Virus record (IMG/VR): IMGVR_UViG_3300021141_000006
Span: 1-64,000 of that record
DNA: 64,000 bases
From: a virus
Direction: 5' to 3' (one strand)
In this document: positions 6,833-15,900 of the stretch, piece after piece
Layout: each line of letters starts with the position of its first letter
How positions within the stretch are numbered: the first letter of the stretch is position 1
Notes under the pieces: generated by a model
Database searches by the model: none
What the model was told of the DNA's origin: nothing
Seen by the model: only the letters and a program-made list of their open reading frames with translations
Translations under genes and position numbers: made by a program

Positions 6833-8316
6833 TGGCTATGGACTACAAGGGCTTGGGTGTTATTGATCGACTCCCAAGCTACTCCAATGAAAAGATGTTG
6901 CAATATAGCGAGCAACTACACAAAGTGATGACCCAAAAAGTTCCTGTGAAAGTTGGCAGAGGTAAGGCTGCTCGCATTGAGTACGAGCTAAAGTACAAGC
7001 GCAATGGGGACATCATTGAGAAGATGGAGAACAGCATCAAATACTACAAACATTTATACGATAATGAGATGAGTAATACTATTGAACTAAGGCAATACCA
7101 AAAGGACATTGTTGAGAAGGCGTGTGAGATTATAAGAGTAAACAAATTTGTTTACTTGGCAATGGAGGTTCGCACCGGCAAAACACTTACAAGCCTAAGC
7201 ATATGCGACAACCTAGAGAGTGTGAGCAACGTGCTGTTCCTTACAAAGAAGAAAGCAATCAAGTCTATTACTGATGATAGTGAGAAGATAGGAGGTGAAT
7301 ACAACCTCCACGTCATAAACTACGAGAGCATCCACAAACTACCGGACGTTCGATGGGACGTAGTTGTGTTGGATGAGGCGCATGGCATGGGAGCGTTCCC
7401 TAAGCCTAGTGGACGTGCATCGGCAGTCAAGAGTTTAATTGCCAAGAATGGTTCACGCGTAATACTTCTATCGGGGACACCAACTCCTGAGTCATACTCG
7501 CAGATGTTCCATCAGGTGTATGGCATACCAACCAACCCATTTAGAGCCTACAGCAACTTCTACAAGTTTGCCAAGGACTATGTGGATGTGAAGCAGCGCA
7601 AGATAAACGGACTGATGATCAATGATTATTCAGCAGGATACCAAACAATCATTGACAAGATGATACCATACACCATACGGTTCTCGCAGAGTGATGCCGG
7701 CTTCGTAGTAAAGACCACAGAGAAGATTATTGAGGTACCTGTTGACCCTAAGGTCAAGAGTATGATAAAGATACTCAAGAAAGATCTAGTCGTTCAAGGT
7801 AAGGAAGAGGTCATCCTTGGTGACACGTCTGTCAAGTTAATGAGCAAATTGCATCAGATGTACAGTGGTACTGTTAAGTTCGAGAGTGGTAACAGCATGG
7901 TACTTGCTACAACTAAGGCTGAGTACATTGCTGACAACTTCAGCGACAAACGAGTTGGCATCTTCTACAAGTTCAAGGAAGAGCTTGAGGCTATCAAGTC
8001 AGTGCTTGGCGACAATGTGGCCACAACACTTGAGGACTTTGACAACGACAAGTGTCAGCACATAGCGCTGCAGATTGTGTCAGGGCGAGAGGGTATATCT
8101 TTGAGGAGAGCTGACTGCTTGGTGTTCTACAACATTGACTTCAGCGCCACATCATATTGGCAGGCCCGGGATAGAATGACAACTAAAGATCGTGAGGAGA
8201 ACCATGTATATTGGCTATTTTCTGAGGGTGGAATTGAACACCTTGTATACAAGGCGGTATCCAAAAAGAAGGACTACACAGTATCACATTTCAAAAGAGA
8301 TTTGCTAACTTTATAG
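6832..8316 (+). CDS. SNF2/DEAD-type superfamily 2 helicase
   Basis: A 494-residue helicase. After an N-terminal region, motif Q/I appear as LRQYQKDIVEKA and AMEVRTGKTLTS (Walker A near residue 115). Motif II is VVLDEAHGMG near 181, motif III is ILLSGTPTPESY near 212, and motif VI is YWQARDRMTTKD near 440. The order and spacing fit phage SNF2-like helicases. It probably remodels replication or recombination intermediates. The start ATG overlaps the upstream stop. It sits between the primase-helicase and a VRR-NUC nuclease, a common phage replication neighbourhood. Confidence 0.85.
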   Translation: MAMDYKGLGVIDRLPSYSNEKMLQYSEQLHKVMTQKVPVKVGRGKAARIEYELKYKRNGDIIEKMENSIKYYKHLYDNEMSNTIELRQYQKDIVEKACEIIRVNKFVYLAMEVRTGKTLTSLSICDNLESVSNVLFLTKKKAIKSITDDSEKIGGEYNLHVINYESIHKLPDVRWDVVVLDEAHGMGAFPKPSGRASAVKSLIAKNGSRVILLSGTPTPESYSQMFHQVYGIPTNPFRAYSNFYKFAKDYVDVKQRKINGLMINDYSAGYQTIIDKMIPYTIRFSQSDAGFVVKTTEKIIEVPVDPKVKSMIKILKKDLVVQGKEEVILGDTSVKLMSKLHQMYSGTVKFESGNSMVLATTKAEYIADNFSDKRVGIFYKFKEELEAIKSVLGDNVATTLEDFDNDKCQHIALQIVSGREGISLRRADCLVFYNIDFSATSYWQARDRMTTKDREENHVYWLFSEGGIEHLVYKAVSKKKDYTVSHFKRDLLTL

Positions 8317-8320
8317 TCAT

Positions 8321-8560
8321 ATGACTGAACAGCAAATCCAATCTAAACTAATTAAAGAGCTTGAGGCTCAAGGGTATTACGTTATCAAGTTGATAAAGAC
8401 CAATAAGAATGGGATACCTGACCTGCTTGCAATACCAAAGAAGAGCGATGTTGAGTTCTTCGAGGTAAAGACAGGTGTTGGGAAGGTGTCTGAGTTACAA
8501 AAGTATAGACATAAAGAATTAGAAGACCATGGGATCTACGTTGAGGTATACAGAGGGTAA
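8321..8560 (+). CDS. VRR-NUC domain nuclease
   Basis: A 79-residue stand-alone VRR-NUC (PD-(D/E)XK) protein. MTEQQIQSKLIKELEAQG forms the first helix, GIPDLLAIPK supplies the PD motif near residue 31, and VEFFEVKTGVGKVSEL gives the E-x-K and following helix. The size matches short phage versions, which are thought to cut branched DNA (Holliday junctions or flaps). It lies 4 nt after the helicase stop, suggesting they act together. Its 3' end overlaps the next gene. Confidence 0.85.
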   Translation: MTEQQIQSKLIKELEAQGYYVIKLIKTNKNGIPDLLAIPKKSDVEFFEVKTGVGKVSELQKYRHKELEDHGIYVEVYRG

Positions 8561-8852
8561 GGCAGTTTTGTTTGATATTGACTACCCATTTCAAAAGAAA
8601 GTAAAAAAGTATTCTGAAGAGACAATAAAACAGATTGTCTTTCAGATTGTGGATAATGTAAATTCATTTCCAAAGGACAATGAGTACACTCAGGATGTTT
8701 ACGGAGTAATAAAGGGTAAAGACCCTTTGTTTTTTATGATTGAATACCTGAACGAAGAAGATGAGATACCATTATTGGTAGACTTCTTAGAAGTTACAGT
8801 AGATGAATACTTAGATGCAATTAACGAAAACAAACACTTAAAACAATTATGA
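8529..8852 (+). CDS. acidic protein of unknown function
   Basis: A 107-residue acidic protein. The frame starts at ATG 8529, inside the nuclease gene. A shorter start at a TTG near 8568 is possible. Recognisable features are limited to a helical YSEETIKQIVFQIVDNVNSF segment and the acidic YLNEEDEIPLLVDFLEV. It overlaps the DnaA-like gene by ATGA. Function unknown. Confidence 0.55.
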   Translation: MGSTLRYTEGKAVLFDIDYPFQKKVKKYSEETIKQIVFQIVDNVNSFPKDNEYTQDVYGVIKGKDPLFFMIEYLNEEDEIPLLVDFLEVTVDEYLDAINENKHLKQL

Positions 8853-9370
8853 ACAACGAAAGCTTTGAAACAACAAAAACACTTGAATTTGTATCTGACT
8901 TCTTAGGATTTGACTTAACTCAAAAGTGCAGAAAGAGATATATAGTCGAGGGACGAATGATGTATGCTAAGCTCATGAAGCGTTATACAAATGTGTCTTT
9001 GTCTGACATTGGTCGATCAATTGGCAAAGATCATGCTACTATTATTCATTATATTAATAACTTTGGACATCTAAAGAAAACTGATCAGCAGTTTGCCTGC
9101 AAATTTGATATGATGGCAGACACCTATGAGGAGTTCCGAGAGACATGGTTTGATGATGTAAAGTTTGATGACAAGAGAAAGATTAAAGTTCTTGAGTCGT
9201 CACTTAAAGAACTAGTAGATAAAAAGAATGAATACGAACGATACTTCAACAAGATTAAGCGCATTGACTCAATTGTACAGATGATTGAGCAGAGGACACC
9301 AAAGGGTGAAGAGGAGTACGTTGAATCAAAAATTAATAGAATGTTTAACTCCATAATATATAACCCATAG
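8849..9370 (+). CDS. DnaA domain IV-like DNA-binding protein, possible replication initiator
   Basis: A 173-residue protein. Residues about 26-75 (RYIVEGRMMYAKLMKRYT, then SLSDIGRSIGKDHATIIHY) match the helix-turn-helix and signature loop of the DnaA C-terminal domain, in which the family motif reads approximately IGrxFGxRDHTTVxHA. No AAA+ ATPase domain is present. A charged coiled-coil tail follows. Such truncated forms could bind DnaA-box-like sites and recruit the primase-helicase. The window has repeated ATCGACA motifs in two AT-rich regions that are candidate targets. A transcription-factor role is also possible. Confidence 0.65.
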   Translation: MNNESFETTKTLEFVSDFLGFDLTQKCRKRYIVEGRMMYAKLMKRYTNVSLSDIGRSIGKDHATIIHYINNFGHLKKTDQQFACKFDMMADTYEEFRETWFDDVKFDDKRKIKVLESSLKELVDKKNEYERYFNKIKRIDSIVQMIEQRTPKGEEEYVESKINRMFNSIIYNP

Positions 9371-9571
9371 ATGGCAAAGGGCAGCGGTATAGAGAGAGCT
9401 AAACTCATCCTTGTTTACATGGACCGTATACACGACTGCCTAGATGACATCTACGAGGCGCTAGTTGACCGTGAATACCAAAAGTTTAGAGACGAGGTAG
9501 AGTCAGCGATCGAGCATCTCGAGCATTTACTTGAGAAAAAAGATGACTTATTTCGAGACAGAAGAGGATAG
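9371..9571 (+). CDS. small acidic helical protein
   Basis: A 66-residue protein starting directly after the preceding stop. It is nearly all helix, with IERAKLILVYMDRIHDCL and AIEHLEHLLEKKDDLF. No family was recognised. It overlaps the next nuclease-like gene by 29 nt, indicating coupled translation. Confidence 0.5.
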   Translation: MAKGSGIERAKLILVYMDRIHDCLDDIYEALVDREYQKFRDEVESAIEHLEHLLEKKDDLFRDRRG

Positions 9572-9959
9572 GTTACGTGAGAAAAAAGCGATTGAGCGCT
9601 TCGTGTCTATCTTTGATGGCAAATACCAAAAGTTAGGCGATCACGATATTGACTACAAAGTATTTGACAGTAAAGGAGCTCTTATCTCATACGTTGAGGT
9701 AAAGGGTCGCAAGAAGAATATTGCCAATGCTTATCCGTTGCCTGTCGGATGTAGAAAACTACTGAAGCTTATTGACAAGCGTCTCAACCCTGTGGTGATT
9801 TGGGCCTGCGATGATGGCATCATCTACGGCGAGGTACAAAAACTAAAAGGTAAAGTCCTGTTCAGTGGTAGGCAAAATAGATTAAACGCAGTTAATGACG
9901 ATGAGCTAATGGCCTACTATGACAAGCAGAAAGCTTTAAAATATATTCGCTACGATTAG
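9543..9959 (+). CDS. PD-(D/E)XK nuclease-like protein
   Basis: I chose ATG 9543 over an in-frame TTG at 9531, giving 138 residues. The segment DIDYKVFDSKGALISYVEVKG places D and E-x-K residues at the spacing of a PD-(D/E)XK core, preceded by an acidic helix (FVSIFDGKYQ). It probably acts as a phage Holliday-junction or repair nuclease, or is an inactive relative. It is the last gene of the plus block. Its stop codon shares bases with the stop of the minus-strand giant gene, and no terminator separates them. Confidence 0.55.
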   Translation: MTYFETEEDRLREKKAIERFVSIFDGKYQKLGDHDIDYKVFDSKGALISYVEVKGRKKNIANAYPLPVGCRKLLKLIDKRLNPVVIWACDDGIIYGEVQKLKGKVLFSGRQNRLNAVNDDELMAYYDKQKALKYIRYD

Positions 9960-12900
9960 TCTTCTTTTTCTTTGATAAACTCATCACCACCATTCTCCAT
10001 CTCACTGATGTTTGATTTACCCATGGTGCTCTTAATGAATCCAAGTTCATTGATAAGCTCATCGTAGTCAACACCTAATCTATTAGCTGAGTTAATCAAA
10101 TCCATTAGCTCCTTAGCTTTAGCAGCATACTTTTCATTAGCTCTTACCAAAGACTGTTCTGTTTTTTTATTTTGCTCCTGAATATCTTTTTTAGTAGCCT
10201 TAGGGTCTTCTTCAATCTCAAGACTCTTGTAATACTCAGAGTTGTAGATTTTTCTGATATCTTTGAATGACTCATCAAACTCAGCAAGTTTATATCCAAA
10301 CTGCTCCTTAACATCTGACTTTCTTACTTTAAGACCTGTTGCATCTCCAAAAGCAATTTGACCTAGTGATTGTTCACTAGCAGCCGCTTTTCTTATTGAC
10401 GTAATTGTTCCCGGTTCAACAACTTTATACACATAATCTAATATCTTATCTGCCTTCTCAGAAAACGAATCTTCTTCGTTATAGATTGGCTTTCCGAAGT
10501 CATTCTCATTTCCTTTCAATTGAATAGCAAGGTTGGTTAAGATATCCGGGCCTTGGAATTGACCAACTAATTCAAGTGTTGATTGCTTGAATGAGTCAAG
10601 TAAGTCATCTCCTTTTAAAAATGCATTGAGTGCTTTATTGAGTCCACCGTGTGGATCAGATGCGCTAAAGTCAATATATTCAATCTGACCATCAGCAGCT
10701 TTTAATATGATAAGATCAGAGTTCTGAGACCAAGGAGGTAAGAAACTTCTTACGTCCTTTTCTTTTTTCTTCTCATCATCATCATCAAATAAAGCGCTAA
10801 GTACACCTCCAATACCTGTTCCTGCTGCATATCCTAAGTAAGAGAGCATAGCTGTCTTAGCGGCAAGATAGGAAGACGCACCTGCAACTCTCCTTGCTCC
10901 AATATTCTTAATTTTTTTATTCTTTGAACTAAGTTCATCTTTAGCTAAAGCAATTGTATTGTAAGCAGTACGATATGATTCAGCTTGGAATGATATGAAC
11001 GATCCAATAAACAATGGGAACCTTCTGAGTCTCTTGATACCCTCAGGTATTCTACTGTATGTTGGATATGTATTCTTCACATTATTCGCTGCGATGTCAG
11101 ATACCTCTTGCTTTTCTTTATCAGTCAATTGGTCTTTTGACTTGTTGTAAAGCGCATCAGCATATCTATTCATCTCAGTCTCATAGGCTGCAATTTTAAA
11201 CATATCATCTTCAGCTTGATATGCATCTTCCATAGCAGATATAATTTTAGATGACCTTGATGATATTGCTTGTCTGATTTTACCCATCACTCCTTTGCGC
11301 TTCTTCATTGACAATCTTCTTTCTAAGAAACCATCCATGTCAGCATCCTTGAACATATCCCTAATCTCATTGATTCCAGCTCCCTGACGCATGATGCCTG
11401 CCTTGATGTACTCATCAATCTTGGCTTCTACCTCAGGCTTACTCATTGTCTTAAGGTCTTGCGCAACAACTTTTACTGCCTTACCAATCTCAATGAGACT
11501 GTGTCCGTTTACAGCAACAAATCCTAAATTAGAAAATATGTTCTTGGCATGGGTTGCGACAGATCCAATTGTCTTAAGCCACTTCACCAAACCCATTGCT
11601 TTGTAGTAAACCTTGATTGCTTGTTGAGCCCAATGATCTTCACCTTGCTTACCATTATATAAATCAAATGCCTCAGCAATCTCAGGAGTGGTCATAAGAC
11701 CATTTAATGGTGACATTGTATCACTTCCCTCAGAAGCAATCTCAGTGTCAAATCCTTTAGGTCTTTGCGAGTCATTCTTCTCAAAGAAGAACTTACCCAT
11801 ACCTGCCTCTTTGACTTGCGTCAAGAACTGATGTCTTGCAACAAGACTTGAAATATTTAACACTGTTCGTGCATAGTTCATTGCAGGGTCAGAATATTCA
11901 CCCATAAGCATTCTAATCTGCTCAGGAATCTCTTTCCTTTCCTTTAATGTAGAAAGGTCCTTAGAACCAAGCTTTGCCCCTTTAACCAAAGCTCCTGTCT
12001 CAGCGTCAGCAAAATATTCATCAATCTTATTATCAACCAATATATCTAGCGCTTCATTAATAGTTGTTCCGGTACGAGCAGCTTCAGCTTTAGCCAATGA
12101 AATCATCCCCGGTTCTGTTCTCAAGAAGTTCTTAGCAGCTTGAAGTTCTTGTTCTCCTACTTTCTGTCTGAAGTTTTTGTTGTCAAAAATTTCATAAGAC
12201 CTTGTGATGTAGGTTCCCATGTTCTCTCTAATGGCATCAGCCATATCTCCTTCAACAGCACCTGTTGTAATAAGCATTTGAGATAGTCTGTCAATGTGAT
12301 TACGCATCTCATTAGCTAATCCTGCAAATCCTGCAGGAAGTTGGATTGACTTGTCACCTCTTAACGCTTTGTCGAAAGCTTTCAATAGAAGTTCTTTGTC
12401 ACCGGTAAACTTATCGAATAGGACACCAAACTTCTTAGCTGTCTTAGCAGCGCGATTGGCTTCAGCAGATATCTCACCCTCCATTTTTTCTTTGTAGGTA
12501 AAACCAATCTTTGGAAGCAATCCTTTAGATGTAAGGAATTGTTGCTTAAATCTTCTAGCACCATCAACAAATCTACCTACGAGTCCTTTGACTCCTGACT
12601 TCATGAATACCTTCTGTTCCTTGGTATAGTACTTAGATAAAGCCTCAGTCATCTCCTTGTTGGTGAAACCTGCAGCCTTTCCTTCTTGTCTGATCTCAGC
12701 ATCAGTTTTCCCTGCCTTAGTTCCACTATCAACAATCTTATCAGGGCTTGTTGTCTTCTGCTTTCTTACAGCAAATTTTTGCTTAGGCTCTCTTATCATA
12801 GGGAGAGCTTCTCCTTCTTCTTCTAAAACGTAATCAATTAATTCCTCTTTGGTTTCAAACTCTCCACCAAAGGCTTCTTCTAGATTAGGAGTAAAACCAT

Positions 12901-15900
12901 TCTTTTCATAGAAGCTTATAAGAGCTTCTTTACTAAGACCTGTGTCACCAAATGGTTTGGCATCTAATGTCAATGTAATTCCAAGGTCATCGGCAGTATC
13001 TGTAATATCTTTCATTACAGATTTGCCCATACCTTGACCTTTATCCATAGAAGCAATACTTTGTATTGATATTTCTCTTGCTCCGTCTGCTTTATCAAAT
13101 CTACTGAACTCTAAAAATGCTTTATCTCCGTAGATAAATTCTTTACCAATAGGATTTCTTTGAATGTTTCCTTTATCATTAAGTGCAGTCAAGAACTCAT
13201 TTATAATTTCATCATTGGTATATTGAGTGACTTTCTTTGTTTCCTCAGCTTTAGTTTCACTATTTCTTTTGACTAATTCGTCTATAGCTTCAGCTTTATT
13301 TTCGCCTAGTATGTCTCCATATATTGATTCAAAACTATAAGGTTTAAGATTGCGTTTGTCAAATTCAGCATTAACCCATGTCTTCTGACTTCTGTCATAG
13401 TACATCTTTCCAATCTTCTTTCCATCCAATGTAACAGTTGTTTCACCGTCAAACTCATCAATGGTAGTCTTTATCTTCTGCTTTCTTACAGCAGCCTCAC
13501 CTTCTTTCTGTTGGCCTACTTCACGAGCTTCAATCTCTTGACCCGTCTCAACCTTTCTTGATAAGGTATTCATAAACTGAATAGCCTCACGGTCTGTCAT
13601 TTCTTTGAGACCAATAGCTTTAGCTAATCTGTTTAAGAATCGAACGATAATGTTCTTGGATGCAGGTGGCAACTGTTTGTAGTTGTCTGCCAATATAGCA
13701 AACAATTCAGCTAACTTCTCTTCGTTCTTGATATTCTCGTCATAGTTACTCTCAAAGTCATCTAAATAACTCATAAGCTCAGTGGTACCCTCAGCTTTCT
13801 TGAGTGATTTACGAACTGAGTTAATCATTGAACGAGTTAGTCTTTGTGCCTCAACATCTGTGTTGACTCTTGATAGTATCAAAGCATGGAATACCTCGTG
13901 AGGTACCGTTCTATTGGTTGCCTTCTCAAGATTGATGTGTATCTGACCTGTCTTTCTGTCATAAAGACCACCTTCTGATAGTCTTCCGTCCATATCTTTT
14001 GTTGCCTCAACAAATGCCTCAGGTGTTGCGTGAACAACAATCTTTACCTTTGGTAATACTTTAGCAATTGCCTTGGCAGCTCTTGCAATTTGTGCAACAA
14101 CTTTTTCCTTTCCTACATTACGTATTTTCGCTGCAGTAAAGTCATTCTGTGTAAGTACATTGTTTTGCTGAGTAAGATCATCCAATGTCTGATCAACCTG
14201 TGGCACTTCCTGTACCTCAATGGTCTCAATCTTTGCAGTTGGCGCTGCTTGTACAGTAGGTTGTACAACTTCTTCTACTACAGGTGCAACTTCCGCAGCA
14301 GGTGCTTGCTGTTCTTCTTGAGTAGGAGTTAACTGATTTAAGAACTCAGTATAAGTACCTCCATCATTTTTTCTAGCTTCAGCATATGCTATTGGGTTAG
14401 CTTCAAGCTCAGCTGCAAGACCTTGTTTTTCTTCTTGCGTAACAGTATCTCCAAGATTGTTTATTGATTCCCTCTCCGTTTCAACAAAGCTATCTATAAC
14501 GATTTGCCTTTCTTCTTCAGTGAGCTTTGTTTGAGCTTGCCCTCCTTCAGTTTCTTGTCCGACAACTTCTTCTGCGATAGCTTCTCCGGTAACGACTTGA
14601 GGTTCTGATTCGGGTACTCTTTCCTCCACTTGTTGGCCAACTCCGGTTCCTGACTGAACAGGAACCGCATCTGCGCCTTGCTCTTGAACGGCATAACTTA
14701 ATCCTTTTAATTGTTCGTTAATCTCATCGACTCTATCCTTTTGTTTTGCAACAAGGTTAGGGTCTTTATCTTTTATTTCTTTATCTAAACTTTCTCTTTC
14801 CATCAATAACCCAAAGGCTTCCCTTTGAGCTCCGACTGAAAAGTTTGTTGGTATTTGTCTTAGTGCAGGATACGCTTCATTGATGGATTTTATTTCCTCA
14901 TCAGCTTGTTCCCTTGTTATTTGATTATCCTCAACCTTTTTATTTATTGAAGATATAGCTCCCTCACGGGCATCATCATTTAATATGATATCTCTATATA
15001 CAGCAAATCTATTATTTGAAACTTTGTTTGATATAGGTTCTACTACACCGACTGATGCTGTACTACCCATACCACCGGCTACAGCTCCAACAAGAAATGC
15101 ATTACCTGATTCTTTTAATAGCTGCCCTATACCTTCAGTAGTTGATAGGTCAGCAGCATCTTTAAAGAATTTATTCTGTACAATTTGATTGTATATTTCT
15201 TTGGATACAGTACCACCACCTTCTTCCTTGGCTTTGTCTAATTGGTTTGATTGGATGATTCTATTAGCTACATCCTTTTCTACTCCCTCAAAAATCTGCT
15301 GAGTAAACTCGGTACCACCCTCAACTATACCTGCACCTGTAATCTTAAGCATTCCATTAGCTACGCTCGCTGCAACACTTTTGTCAATTGCACTTTTAAT
15401 TTCTAATAGCGAAGCGTTTTTTGGAAGAGAGCTAAATGTCTTTGACATGATATACTCAGAAAACATTCCGAGCGTTTTGTTTTTTGCAGCGCCTGTAGCG
15501 ACTTTAGCTCCTAACTTCTCAAGAGCTCCAATGACTAGACCATAAGGTACAGACATTATTTTCTTTTCATTTTCGCTCAATGCATCAAATTGAGGACCTC
15601 TCATTTGGTCTTCAAGTGCATTGTATGACATTGCAAAGAATCCTGCATTAGTTCCTGCGGTAGCAAGACCACCACCTACAGCTCCTAAGCTTTCTCCTAT
15701 CGCAAAAGCGGCTTGTTCTATAACTCCTCTATCAGTTGACTTTGCATATTCTTCAGTAGTTCCCATACCAAATGCATCAGGAACACTTCTTAAAACTTGA
15801 TTTGCTTTGTTTTTTACTGATTTCTGAATTTCATTTTTTATCTCATCATCACTGAATCCTAACTCTTTTAGCCTTTCATATTCACCCGGTGTAATTGCAT

